This document shows, piece by piece, positions 27,283 to 36,865 of a stretch of DNA of 64,000 nt. The position numbers and the translations under genes were made by a program. The notes beneath the pieces are model-generated. The model made no database searches and was not told the DNA's origin. It was given only the letters and a program-made list of their open reading frames with translations. The stretch is from Pseudoalteromonas sp. G4 (GTDB taxonomy: Bacteria; Pseudomonadota; Gammaproteobacteria; Enterobacterales; Alteromonadaceae): the NCBI RefSeq assembly GCF_028875915.1, contig NZ_JAPEHW010000003.1, positions 118,994 through 182,993 of the forward strand. The letters run 5' to 3'. Every line of letters starts with the position of its first letter. Positions within the stretch are counted from its first letter, which is position 1.

Positions 27283-28265
27283 TACATTTGCCCCCGATGG
27301 GCAAAATGTTTAAACAACACCCAAATAAAGAGCGGTCCACCAAGGCTTGCACTCACAAGGGCAAGCGGTAAGTTAGTACTCATTAATGAACGAGAAAGAA
27401 ATTCAATAAACACCATTACTGCGGCGCCAACAAAACATAGCTTTGTAAGTAAGTACTTATTATCATTTCCAAACATCATTCTGCATGCATGTGGTACTAA
27501 CAACCCAACAAAAGCAACAATGCCACCCAGCGATACCGCAATGGCCGTTAATAATGCAGCTACAGATAAACACTCAATGCGAAGGCGTTTTACATTAACA
27601 CCGTGTAACGTGGCAGTGCGATCGCCTAAATAAACAAAATTAAGTAAACGACTGCGACGCTTTAAAAACCAAGTAATTGCTGCGGTTACTAGCAGCATCA
27701 CAACAGCACTTTTAACGGTAACGTGTTCAAAGCTGCCTAACATCCAAACACTAAACACCCGCAATTGGTCATTATTTGAATAAAAAATAAACCAACTTGA
27801 TATCGCCGAGGTGATCGTTGTAATACAAATACCCGCTAAAATAATCGCTAAACTAGCGAAGCTACCTAATTTCTTTGCAATAAAGAAGATCAAACTTATC
27901 GCCAGTGCAGCACCACACAAGGCAAATAAAAACATGTAAAACACACTAAAATCAAAGGATGCTGAAATGAGCCCTGCCGCGCCGAGAATTACAGACAACG
28001 ACGCTATTCCCGAAATACCTAATAAACTAGGCTCTGCAAGAGGGTTTGCCAGTAACAATTGAAAAAGATGACCCGCGATGGCTAAACACATGCCAACGGT
28101 GATCGCGGTAATAATTTTCGGCATGCGTAAATCAAATAAGATAACTTTGTCTATCTCATTTAAATGCCAAGGAAGTATGTTTTTACCGCCATTAAGTCCC
28201 ACAAAAAGACTCAATAAAACTACCAGAAATCCCATACCATAGATAAAAATGACCTGTTTATTCAT
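27282..28265 (-). CDS. btuC: BtuC-like FecCD permease
   Basis: A 327-residue inner-membrane protein with about ten helices of the FecCD family. The typical conserved stretches are LFDLRMPKIITAITVGMCLA (20 residues), NPLAEPSLLGISGIA and GGIVAFVGLLVPHACR near the ATPase-contact loop. It imports cobalamin or a siderophore with the ATPase encoded next. There is no B12 riboswitch in the 119 bp upstream. It is divergent from tus. Confidence 0.8.
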   Translation of the reverse strand: MNKQVIFIYGMGFLVVLLSLFVGLNGGKNILPWHLNEIDKVILFDLRMPKIITAITVGMCLAIAGHLFQLLLANPLAEPSLLGISGIASLSVILGAAGLISASFDFSVFYMFLFALCGAALAISLIFFIAKKLGSFASLAIILAGICITTITSAISSWFIFYSNNDQLRVFSVWMLGSFEHVTVKSAVVMLLVTAAITWFLKRRSRLLNFVYLGDRTATLHGVNVKRLRIECLSVAALLTAIAVSLGGIVAFVGLLVPHACRMMFGNDNKYLLTKLCFVGAAVMVFIEFLSRSLMSTNLPLALVSASLGGPLFIWVLFKHFAHRGQM

Positions 28266-28384
28266 TTAACATGAAAACTAATTTGTAATAATACGTTTAT
28301 ATCAGAAAATCAGCCATAAAGCTTGTTCTTGGCACCTGCTACCAATACTATCAATAGCATAGAAACCAAATTAACGTGTTTTTA

Positions 28385-29248
28385 ATGAATAAACGCTTTC
28401 TATTGCGCGCCCATTTCGATACCTGTAACCAATTAGTTGCCGAACTACAAGAAGCGTTGAAAAATGCTGATCTTGAGTTTTGCCACTATTATTTACTGCC
28501 AAAAATAAAAGAAGAAGCGCACCATAGCCCGCCAACGAATATTGAAGTGCAACCATTTAAAGAAATGGAAGCGCTAAATTTTTGCTTAAATGCATATAAT
28601 GATTGGTTTAAGCAACCACGCTTTAGTGGAAAATTACTGACGCGACACCCTGCGGTAATTGGCATCAAAGGCGTTGATCAAAAAATTGAAGCGTTAATTT
28701 TAGCGATCAATGCGGAAAAACACGCTTTTAAACAGATCGTACTGTCAGAAAAAACCAAAGATGCACGCTTTGAACTGGTGCACAGTACGATACCAAACTT
28801 AATTACCCTAGCGTTTTACAGGCAACTTTTTTTTGAAAAACGACCAGCATATTCGCTGCGTTTTACCTGGATGCATAAACATTCCATTCAACATTTAAAC
28901 GTAAAGCAAGCATTGGCATTTCTACAAAATAATCAAAGCCAAAAACCCTTAATAACTGAGGATAAAGCCGCTTGGAATGTGTTGCTTGAAAAGGAAAAAC
29001 AGCGAATTATCAACCTAAGCGATGATCACAAATTACGTATTCGTCGTCCAATTCGTGTATCACCGCAAGTAAATGTGCGTTTTAGTGCAAGTGATCGCTA
29101 CCATGTAAGCGCAGCCCTGCCCTTTATTTTATTTAACGCAGAACAAACTGAAAAAGTCGGACAACTGAAAAATTACGCGAAAAAAGCAGACGCTAGGCAG
29201 AAAAAAAGCCGCTATTTAATTGAGCGACTTTTCTTAGAAACACCTTAA
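28385..29248 (+). CDS. tus: Tus-like replication fork arrest protein
   Basis: A 287-residue protein (ATG at 28385 preferred over GTG 28376). It aligns by eye with E. coli Tus along its length: [18 protein letters not shown] with Tus [39 protein letters not shown] with [34 protein letters not shown] with LRFGWANKHIIKNL, and [18 protein letters not shown] with KLKIKRPVKVQPIARVWY. Tus binds Ter sites and blocks the helicase from one side. It converges on the rep gene with only 6 bp between stops, next to the origin. No classical E. coli Ter site is evident beside it. Confidence 0.9.
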   Translation: [287 protein letters not shown]

Positions 29249-29254
29249 AAGAGA

Positions 29255-30472
29255 TTAATCTTCAACAATTTGAACAATATCTTCTTCGTTATCAATCACA
29301 ATGGCATCGTCGGCTAAACGTTTACCACTTTGGATCTCTAAGCGTTTCTTTTGTTTGTTTAAGCTAAGCATTTCTTCACAGAAATCATCCGTTGGGAACA
29401 TTTCATAAACGTAATCGATGATCTTGCCTGTCTTATCTTCTTTCACATTATCGATGGTGTAATCTGAAATTACGCCTTTACTGATAAGATCTTTCATCGT
29501 TGTCGTCATATCACGGCGCAATGCTTTGAGCTTATTTTCAGTAATTTCTTCATCACCCGTAATAGAACCGTACTTTTCCATAATTGAAAGTAAACGGAAG
29601 TGATGGGTTTTGCCAGGTGCTGCATAACGCCATAAATGATACAAACGCAGCATCATCCAACGTGATAAACCACGTTTTAACTCTTGCGCACGGTTGAAGT
29701 AATACCCTTTATATTCAAGGTTATCAATCATGTTGTGTACAAAAGCATTTAAACAAGCAACACACTTTATGTTGCCGCCCTGCCCTTTCTTACCGCTAAA
29801 ATGTAAAGACGATAAAAAGTTCATATTTGACTCATAGAATGAATCATCAACATCTGTATTTTTGGTGTCTTTTGCTGAGTATTTAAAGCTCAGTTTAGAA
29901 CCTTGAAGTGCTTCTAATGCTTCTTTAATTTGAGGGTAAGGCATTGATTGACCAACGCTTTTAAGTTCTTGCGCTAGTTCATTCATTGAAAATACAACCG
30001 CGTATTGAATACCCGATTTAAAATTGATCTTTACAATTTTACCTTTTGACGCCAAGCGGATCAGCGCACGCTCAACCTTCTCTTCGCGATCAGATGGCCA
30101 GACTAAAAATTCTTTTTCTTCGCCTTGCTGCTTGGTACTAACAACAGCAGGCGTAATTTTCAGCTCACCTTCATATTGAATACCATCAATTCGCTCTGAA
30201 ATACGGCGCGTTACAATGGTTCTTCCCGGCGCTTCTTCAACTGGCAGTTTTTTATGCCCAGAGCGCACAAAACGACCCCAAAGATCGTAATGGTTGAAAG
30301 TGTTAGAATAAGCGCGTAAATCGTGGCGAGCATTTTCAACAGGAACACGAACATCTTTATTATCGGTAAATAATGCCAAATTCTCATTATCAACAGCGCT
30401 TTCAACGCCGTGGATCTGACCACGTAAGGTATCTGGCAAATTCTCAACCGAGATATTTACTTTGTTAGACAT
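29255..30472 (-). CDS. Plasmid-type replication initiator (Rep) of the second chromosome
   Basis: A 405-residue protein with paired winged-helix-like parts (about 140-200 and 265-345: FNRAQELKRGLSRWMMLRLYH is the strongest, here cut to 20 or fewer residues as RAQELKRGLSRWMMLRLYH) as in RepA/RepB initiators. The acidic C-terminal tail ends IDNEEDIVQIVED. Its promoter lies inside the repeat-filled origin, with the first repeat 70 bp from the start codon, which fits autorepression by Rep. Divergent parAB and the adjacent tus support the role. It is not the Vibrio RctB type (which is much longer). I believe it is the initiator of Pseudoalteromonas second chromosomes. Confidence 0.8.
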   Translation of the reverse strand: MSNKVNISVENLPDTLRGQIHGVESAVDNENLALFTDNKDVRVPVENARHDLRAYSNTFNHYDLWGRFVRSGHKKLPVEEAPGRTIVTRRISERIDGIQYEGELKITPAVVSTKQQGEEKEFLVWPSDREEKVERALIRLASKGKIVKINFKSGIQYAVVFSMNELAQELKSVGQSMPYPQIKEALEALQGSKLSFKYSAKDTKNTDVDDSFYESNMNFLSSLHFSGKKGQGGNIKCVACLNAFVHNMIDNLEYKGYYFNRAQELKRGLSRWMMLRLYHLWRYAAPGKTHHFRLLSIMEKYGSITGDEEITENKLKALRRDMTTTMKDLISKGVISDYTIDNVKEDKTGKIIDYVYEMFPTDDFCEEMLSLNKQKKRLEIQSGKRLADDAIVIDNEEDIVQIVED

Positions 30473-30541
30473 TCAAGTTCCCATCTAAATTATTATTATC
30501 TGTTAATATCATCACAGATCATTACTAAAGTTAATTAAATT

Positions 30542-31048
30542 AGTTAGTAAAATTATGATCTAGCCTTTATTTTTTTGTGGAGATCAAATTTTTACCAACT
30601 TAAAATAAATAAAACGACATTTTTGCAATTGAATAGTGTAAAAAGTGTACTGACAAATCAGATTTTGACGTACTGAGATCAATTTTTTACTAACAAAGCG
30701 TTTTCAGAACGATATTTTACCAACTCAAAGGCCGATTTATTAGTATAAATCTCGTTTTTTTTACCAAAACAGCCCTTCAGTTAGTAAAAAATGGTTCTGA
30801 GCCAGTAAAAATAGGTGATCAATAGACTGAATGTGGATAACTCAAGATCGAATTAGTACGGATCTGATCTCAACCAAGTTAGGATCCGATCTTAATTAAC
30901 ACGATCTTCGATATTTGTTAAAATTGTATTCAATTTCAATGCATTACCTTAGTAAAAAGCTGATCTAAACGGCTTATTTTGTGAATTGTGCTGTGCATAA
31001 ACTGTACATTAACGGTGAATATAAAAAACACTCAGTAAAAGGGTGATC
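30542..31048. repeat. Iteron family GATCA-N3-TTTTAC-YRR (19 bp)
   Basis: Copies with the exact spacing occur at 30582-30600 and 30677-30695 on the plus strand and at 30542-30560, 30947-30965 and 31030-31048 on the minus strand. Looser copies without an intact GATC or spacing are at 30707-30725, 30779-30797 and 30802-30820, with fragments at 30757-30770 and 31068-31080. Examples are GATCAAATTTTTACCAACT and GATCAATTTTTTACTAACA. They are the natural candidates for Rep-binding sites, and the built-in GATC would make binding sensitive to Dam methylation. Confidence 0.8.
30832..30840 (-). promoter_or_regulatory. DnaA box
   Basis: TGTGGATAA, the exact complement of the consensus DnaA box TTATCCACA, in the middle of the origin. 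Confidence 0.85.
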
Positions 31049-31328
31049 TCGTAGTAGATATAAAACGGATCTTTACCAAGTATAAATGAGATCCAGAAAA
31101 AAATAATAAAATTATATTTTACAATTAGTTATATAAACAATTCACAGCTCTAGCCTTAAATACCTTAGTATTTAACCAGCTTTAAACTTATCTTTTATAC
31201 CTTAGCAAAATAATAATGTAATAAAAGGCTATTTTTTTCTTTTAATTAAATCGATGTCGTCATAGAATAGTGAAAACAGCAAATTTAATGGACATTTGCA
31301 TAATACACGTAAGTGTTAAGGTTTAGCT

Positions 31329-32564
31329 ATGACAATCACTCAAAATGCGTTAAGCACCTATAAGCTTTTAAAAGCAACAGCAAAGGTAGCAGAAGAATCC
31401 TTAGAAGGACGTATTCAACATTATCGCGCACATATAAAGTCAGATGAAAAAGAATTAAGAACATATACCCAAAAAGCAGCTGCAGACTTGCTTGGGTGTA
31501 ATAACCGTACGCTTAAACGCCGTCATGACCAAGGAGATTTTGATCACCTAGATATTAAAAAAGGTGCAAATGGTCATTATGCTTACACATTAAGTAATAT
31601 TTATCAGATGGCAGATATTATGGGCATTCCAGCCGATAACCGTACACCAGATGATAAATTACAGGTAATTGTAGTTAATTCACTAAAAGGTGGTTGCGGT
31701 AAAACAACCAGTTTAGTAAATATTGCTGCTGCACTTGCAACAACTAATATCAAACGTTACCGCATTGGTATTATTGACCTTGACCCACAAGGATCATCAA
31801 CAAGTTTCTTCCCACCAGCAGAGCCAGATCCAATTACTGTGGGCGATTTAATGCGTGATTGTATTGATTTAGAAGACGGTGAAACTTGGCAAGATGTGGT
31901 TTCAAGTGCATTTGTAACAACTCATATTCCAAATATTCGCTTTTTACCTTCAGGTATGGATGACTTTTATTTTGAGCACGAAACTGCAACACAGTTAAAA
32001 GAAGGTAAAGGATACGAAGTATCACAGCATTACCATAAACTGCTCGATAAAGTAATTAAGCCAGTAGAAGATCAGTTTGATATTATTTTGATTGATACTG
32101 CGCCATCATTAAATTTCATGTTTTACAACGCGTTAATGGCATCAACTGCAATGCTTATTCCTGTACACCCTGAAGCAGTTGATTTTGATGCTAATAATAA
32201 ATATTTAAAACGCCTAGGTGAAATTTACCACACGGTAGCGGCACTTGGTCATAATGGCTGGGACTTTATGCAGTTCTTGGTTACTAACTATGTGAAAGGT
32301 AACCACTCGCAGCGCGATATCGTAAAAGATGTGCGTAGCGCTTTTGGCCGACAAGTTATGAGTTACCCAATTAATCACAGCTCTGCAATTACTGCGAGTT
32401 CTTCGTCTTTTAATACTATTTTCGATCAAAAAACATCCGATAGTTTAGCCAGTCGCGAGTCGCTTATTAAATCGCAAGAAAATATCAAAGATGTGGTCGA
32501 TGAACTGGAAATGTTGATCCGTTCAAATTGGTCTTCAACACAATGTCAGTTAGAAACAGCTTAA
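31329..32564 (+). CDS. parA: ParA partition ATPase, type Ia
   Basis: A 411-residue ParA of the large P1/F type. An N-terminal DNA-binding part (about 30-100) contains YTQKAAADLLGCNNRTLKRR, a MerR/ParA-type helix-turn-helix. The deviant Walker A KGGCGKTT is at 120-127 and the Walker A-prime/B regions IGIIDLDPQGSS and IILIDTAPSLN follow. Such ParA proteins both move the ParB-bound centromere and repress their own operon. A short dyad (ACAC-N4-GTGT, 31305-31316) just before the gene could be an operator. parB follows after 13 bp. Confidence 0.93.
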   Translation: MTITQNALSTYKLLKATAKVAEESLEGRIQHYRAHIKSDEKELRTYTQKAAADLLGCNNRTLKRRHDQGDFDHLDIKKGANGHYAYTLSNIYQMADIMGIPADNRTPDDKLQVIVVNSLKGGCGKTTSLVNIAAALATTNIKRYRIGIIDLDPQGSSTSFFPPAEPDPITVGDLMRDCIDLEDGETWQDVVSSAFVTTHIPNIRFLPSGMDDFYFEHETATQLKEGKGYEVSQHYHKLLDKVIKPVEDQFDIILIDTAPSLNFMFYNALMASTAMLIPVHPEAVDFDANNKYLKRLGEIYHTVAALGHNGWDFMQFLVTNYVKGNHSQRDIVKDVRSAFGRQVMSYPINHSSAITASSSSFNTIFDQKTSDSLASRESLIKSQENIKDVVDELEMLIRSNWSSTQCQLETA

Positions 32565-32577
32565 TTTAGGTTTAACA

Positions 32578-33546
32578 ATGGCAAAAAAACGTAAAAATGA
32601 TACTCGAATCGATCCCTTTGCAACGGCAGTGGAATCGAGCAGTTTAGATGCTTTATTAGAAAATGCGAAGGCCGGTGATCAGATCACCATGCCAGCACCT
32701 TCAGATCCTAATCGTGAAATTAAGCTTTACTGCAAACTTATTAAAAATCAGGAAATTGCACACTCTACTAATGTGTACGGTAAAAACCGCCGTGTGCAAG
32801 CGCTGTTAAATGAAAAATCAGTGTCAGATATTATCACCAGCATTAAAAATGATGGTCGTAACCAACACCCTGCACTTTGTTGGCAACAGGGCGATCAAGA
32901 AGTTGTTCTTGCAGGTTCTCGTCGTCGTAAAGCATGTATGATCGCAGGCAGTGACTATTTGGTATTAAGCTCACCTGATTTCACTGATGAAGATGCAAAA
33001 ATCTTAGCGGTTTCATCGGATCAATACATTGCACCTAGTTTATGGGAGCTTGGTCAAGCGTATGCGCAAACCAAGCAAGATCTAATTGATCAAGGTCGCA
33101 AAGGCTCATACCGTGAACTTGCTGAAATTGAAGGTGTGTCACATACTGCGATTGCTGATGCATTAAAAGCATATGAAAAATTACCGCAAGAAGTTTTATC
33201 TCTTTACCCAACGGCAAATCATGTGGGCCGAGAAGTTGCTAAAAAACTCATTGAAGCACGCGAGAAAGATGCGGAACAATTTGCCGCAAAAGTAGATGAC
33301 GTTAAACAGCGTTTAACAGAGCTTACTCTTGATACAGATGATAAAACGGCACTTGCGATTACCCGTGAACTTACTTACTCAGAGCCAACTCAAAGTGCAA
33401 CTCGTCAAGTAATTGATATGGGTAACAGTTACATTAGTGCGCAAAAGCATGAAAAAAGTGGTGATGTTGTTATCAAAATTGATAATCGCGTACTTACCGA
33501 CAAGCGTATGGAACAATTAACCAAGTTACTTGCTAACTTTAATTAG
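32578..33546 (+). CDS. parB: ParB partition protein, P1-like
   Basis: A 322-residue centromere-binding protein. The N-terminal half has a ParB/Spo0J nuclease-like fold with the arginine patch AGSRRRKAC. The middle carries a helix-turn-helix (YRELAEIEGVSHTAIADALK), and the C-terminal dimerisation region ends VIKIDNRVLTDKRMEQL. Immediately downstream is the dyad at 33560-33591, which could be parS or a terminator. It forms an operon with parA. Confidence 0.92.
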   Translation: MAKKRKNDTRIDPFATAVESSSLDALLENAKAGDQITMPAPSDPNREIKLYCKLIKNQEIAHSTNVYGKNRRVQALLNEKSVSDIITSIKNDGRNQHPALCWQQGDQEVVLAGSRRRKACMIAGSDYLVLSSPDFTDEDAKILAVSSDQYIAPSLWELGQAYAQTKQDLIDQGRKGSYRELAEIEGVSHTAIADALKAYEKLPQEVLSLYPTANHVGREVAKKLIEAREKDAEQFAAKVDDVKQRLTELTLDTDDKTALAITRELTYSEPTQSATRQVIDMGNSYISAQKHEKSGDVVIKIDNRVLTDKRMEQLTKLLANFN

Positions 33547-33559
33547 CACTTTCTCTTTA

Positions 33560-33591
33560 AAAGCGCATTTGCAGCCCAGTAAATGCGCTTT
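33560..33591. other. Dyad after parB: candidate parS or terminator
   Basis: Arms AAAGCGCATTT (33560-33570) and AAATGCGCTTT (33581-33591) are perfect 11-bp complements around a 10-bp spacer, 14 bp after parB. P1 parS also lies directly after parB and is built on an 8-11 bp dyad. No clean U-run follows at once (TTCTATTATCATTTTTT), so a terminator is not certain. Confidence 0.5.
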
Positions 33592-33717
33592 CTATTATCA
33601 TTTTTTAACCACAGCCTAATCAATATCATAAATTCGTCATAAATCGCCAGAATTCGCTTTGCTGCCCGAGTAAATACCCATATACTGGCAGAATTATTGA
33701 TTTTTTATAGCCCCGAT

Positions 33718-36700
33718 ATGTCACAGCGCTTGTCAAAAAACGATTTACTCGCATTGTTTGATGAAATTAAAAACGAAGAACAGACTAGTTTCCCTTTAAC
33801 TGAGTCGTTCTTGAAACGTTTTTTTAAGCCAGCTGTGTTCACAAAAGCAAAAGACTACTTAAGTCACGAGCTAGTACTTTGGCGAGAAGCGAGTGAAGGC
33901 TTTAAATCGATTAATGGTGAAGTTGCCAATCAGCAAGGCGAAACCTTTTACCCGCAAGCCACGATTAAACAACGTAATGGGCAACCACAAGTAACTACCT
34001 CGTGCTCATGTCGATTAGGACAAAAATGTGAGCATATTGCGGCGGTATTCTTGTCTCTTAAAACCGAGCACTCTGGTGAATTTGGCAAAAACTACTTGTT
34101 GCACGATTGGTTTACCCGCTTAGAAGCATTGAAATCTAAGTCTGAAAACCAAGCTGAAAATGTTTTACTGTTTAGTTTAGAGAAAAATGGTGATGACATT
34201 GCGTTATTGCCAAAAATTGCCCCTCGCAGCGAAAATAACTATGGGTTAGGCCGTGCATTAACTGCTAAGCAGTTGTCTTCACAAGTAACGCCAAAAGATC
34301 TCGATGAAAAAGACTTTCGTTTATTTAGTTGGATCCGTTCACAAAATACCTTGGGCAAACTTATTCTCACTGGAGAATGGGGCGCATTAGCGCTAGCTAA
34401 ACTCGTTGAAACAAAACGATGTTTTTGGGGTGATGAGCGCACACCGCTAAGTTTGATCCACAAAGAGCCATTGGCGATTGACTGGCAAGAGAATGATCTT
34501 GGTGCAGAACTTAAACTCAGCATTAATGATCACCATAATTGGGTATTAGTGCCAACCACACCGCCGTATTTTGTTGATCTTGAAACAAAACAAGTGGGTG
34601 AAATTGATACCAGCCTTGCCAGTGATGAAATGAGTTTATTGCTGACGATGCCTGCGGTTGAAAAAAGCAGTTATGCACAAGCGCAAGATAAGCTCAATGG
34701 CTTATATGGCTTTGGATTTGTGCCGTATTTGGTTGATAGTGATAGCCAATCCACCACGCCACAGCCCTGTTTACGCTTTGAGTTAGTGGATGAACTACCA
34801 ACTTTGGCACTGAGCTTTAATTATAAAACCAAAGTGCACAATAGCGCATTTGAAAACACCTGCATAAATCAGCTGAATAACTATGGTTTGGAACTTATTT
34901 CAAGCGAAGCCAATATTCGTTATTTCCGTTTTCCACCATCCAATGAAAACCAAGTGCAATGGCACTGGTTTATTAATGAAATATGCAACGAGCTTAAAAG
35001 TCATTTATGGAAAGTGAGTGAGCCAACTAAGCAGTTGGAGATGCCAACAGATGCGAAATTAGTGGCGCATTTATCACGCGTGGCTAATAACAAACTGCAA
35101 GTGGATATAAATTTTTCAGTTGATCAGCTGGTATTAGATTTTAATTTATTACGTGAAAAAGCCGCGTTAATTAATAACAAGGCTAACAAAGGTTATTACA
35201 TCAATTATCACCAAGATCGTTGGCTTGTAGTTAGTCGCGATGATGCGCTTAATTTAAAACATGTAATTGATCAATACTATGGTGAAAAGCGTTGGCCAAA
35301 ACGCTTTACTTTGCCACTTTCTGCATTGACCTTGCTACGCATGTGCGAAAGCACGCTATTTTCCATTGAAGATAAGCAATTAGCCGAGTTATTTTACTTA
35401 AAACACAGTGAAAACAGTTTAACGGCTAGTTTACCTAAGGGCCTTAATGCTATGCTACGCGATTATCAGCTAAAAGGCTTGGCTTGGTTACAGTTTTTAG
35501 AAAAGCATGGCCTAGGCGGCATTCTGGCTGATGATATGGGCTTAGGTAAGACAATACAGGTGCTCAGCTTCTTGTTAAGTCAAAAAGAAGCTAAACGCAA
35601 CTCTGTCCCAAGCTTAATTATTTGCCCAACCAGTTTGGTTAATAACTGGCTGATAGAAGCTGAAAAATTTACGCCTGATTTAAAATTGGTTGCGGTACAG
35701 GGAGCAAACCGTAAAAAGTTGTTGGCTAAAGCCGCCACAGCAGATGTAGTTATCACAAGCTTCCCATTACTACTTCGCGATCACGAACATTATATGCAAA
35801 TGCACTTCGGCAATATTATTTTGGATGAAGCGCAAACCATTAAAAATTATCAATCAAAGGTATCGCGATTTGCCAAAGCGCTGAAAGGTGATTTCCATTT
35901 ATGCTTAAGTGGCACGCCGGTGGAAAATAACCTCTCAGAGCTCAAATCACTGTTTGATTTTGCTATGCCTGGGTTACTTGGCAGTACGGCTTACTTTAAA
36001 AACCATTTCCAGCAACCAATTGAAAAAGAAAATAATGCTTATCGTGCTGAGCAATTGAACGATATTATTGCGGGTTATGTACTAAGGCGCACCAAAGCGG
36101 AAGTGGCAAAAGAGTTACCGGCAAAATCAGAAATGGTTAAAGTAATTGAGCTGTGCGATAGCCAAAAAACCTTATATCAAAAAGTTAGTGAACAAATTGA
36201 ATCTAAGGTGAAGTCGATTTTTGAAGCGGGTGAACAACAGGCTAGTAAGTTACTGTTTTTAGAGTCGCTTTTAAAACTCAGACAAATTTGTTGCGATCCG
36301 CGACTGATTAATAAGTCGACTGACCCTGAAGAAGCAATTAATAGCGCTAAGCTAAACTATTTAGCCGATACCTTGCCTGAGATGTTAAAAGAAGGGCGAA
36401 AAGTTATTATTTTTAGCCAATTTACCAGCATGTTGTCACTGATTGAGCAAAAACTTAATGAGATAGGCATAGATTACAGCTTATTAACGGGGCAAACCCG
36501 TCATCGCCAAAAAGCCATTGATAAGTTTCAACAAGGTGGAGTCAGTGTATTTCTAATTAGCTTAAAAGCTGGCGGCACAGGGCTTAATTTAACAGCTGCT
36601 GATACCGTTATTCATTACGATCCTTGGTGGAACCCTGCAGTTGAGCGCCAAGCAACAGACAGAGCCTATCGCATTGGGCAGGATAAACCAGTATTTGTGT

Positions 36701-36849
36701 ATAAGTTGATTTGTCAAAACAGCATTGAAGAAAAAGTTCAGCGTATGCAGCAAGAAAAAGCCGCGTTAGCAGAGCGCTTTTTTGATAGTAACAGCCATGG
36801 TTTCTCTGATTTTAGTGAACAAGATCTCCTGCAATTAATAGGATCGTAA
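33718..36849 (+). CDS. SWIM-SNF2 (HepA-type) helicase
   Basis: A 1043-residue SNF2-family ATPase. I use the ATG at 33718; the frame opens a few codons earlier at a poor TTG. A SWIM zinc finger CxC...CEH uses Cys96, Cys98, Cys104 and His106. The helicase core starts near residue 585: Walker A DDMGLGKT (605-612, Lys611), DEAQ at 703, LSGTPVENN, and the C-terminal lobe with SLKAGGTGLNL and QATDRAYRIGQ. Proteins of this layout remodel protein-DNA complexes; their bacterial role is unclear. It has no visible partner and follows parAB by 170 bp. Confidence 0.9.
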   Translation: MSQRLSKNDLLALFDEIKNEEQTSFPLTESFLKRFFKPAVFTKAKDYLSHELVLWREASEGFKSINGEVANQQGETFYPQATIKQRNGQPQVTTSCSCRLGQKCEHIAAVFLSLKTEHSGEFGKNYLLHDWFTRLEALKSKSENQAENVLLFSLEKNGDDIALLPKIAPRSENNYGLGRALTAKQLSSQVTPKDLDEKDFRLFSWIRSQNTLGKLILTGEWGALALAKLVETKRCFWGDERTPLSLIHKEPLAIDWQENDLGAELKLSINDHHNWVLVPTTPPYFVDLETKQVGEIDTSLASDEMSLLLTMPAVEKSSYAQAQDKLNGLYGFGFVPYLVDSDSQSTTPQPCLRFELVDELPTLALSFNYKTKVHNSAFENTCINQLNNYGLELISSEANIRYFRFPPSNENQVQWHWFINEICNELKSHLWKVSEPTKQLEMPTDAKLVAHLSRVANNKLQVDINFSVDQLVLDFNLLREKAALINNKANKGYYINYHQDRWLVVSRDDALNLKHVIDQYYGEKRWPKRFTLPLSALTLLRMCESTLFSIEDKQLAELFYLKHSENSLTASLPKGLNAMLRDYQLKGLAWLQFLEKHGLGGILADDMGLGKTIQVLSFLLSQKEAKRNSVPSLIICPTSLVNNWLIEAEKFTPDLKLVAVQGANRKKLLAKAATADVVITSFPLLLRDHEHYMQMHFGNIILDEAQTIKNYQSKVSRFAKALKGDFHLCLSGTPVENNLSELKSLFDFAMPGLLGSTAYFKNHFQQPIEKENNAYRAEQLNDIIAGYVLRRTKAEVAKELPAKSEMVKVIELCDSQKTLYQKVSEQIESKVKSIFEAGEQQASKLLFLESLLKLRQICCDPRLINKSTDPEEAINSAKLNYLADTLPEMLKEGRKVIIFSQFTSMLSLIEQKLNEIGIDYSLLTGQTRHRQKAIDKFQQGGVSVFLISLKAGGTGLNLTAADTVIHYDPWWNPAVERQATDRAYRIGQDKPVFVYKLICQNSIEEKVQRMQQEKAALAERFFDSNSHGFSDFSEQDLLQLIGS

Positions 36850-36865
36850 ATTTTTTAAAATAAAT

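Larger units (their letters stand above)
30473..31328. other. Replication origin of the second chromosome
   Basis: An 856-bp gene-free, very AT-rich stretch between divergent rep and parA. It holds a perfect DnaA box (30832-30840), about 15 GATC sites against two or three expected, and a family of 19-bp repeats containing GATC. Six GATC fall in 30845-30905. An extreme AT tract (31094-31140) could be the unwinding element. Two perfect palindromes are GATTTAT-N4-ATAAATC (30734-30751) and TTAAATAC-N4-GTATTTAA (31156-31175). TACCTTAGTA recurs at 30945 and 31161, with a one-mismatch copy at 31198. Confidence 0.8.

Noticed and set aside
28266..28384. Cobalamin riboswitch in front of btuC
   Set aside because: The gap is only about 119 bp and shared with the tus promoter; I see no B12-box or suitable stems.
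33697..33717. Seven-codon extension of the SNF2 gene from a TTG
   Set aside because: No ribosome site, and the ATG at 33718 begins a plausible N-terminus.
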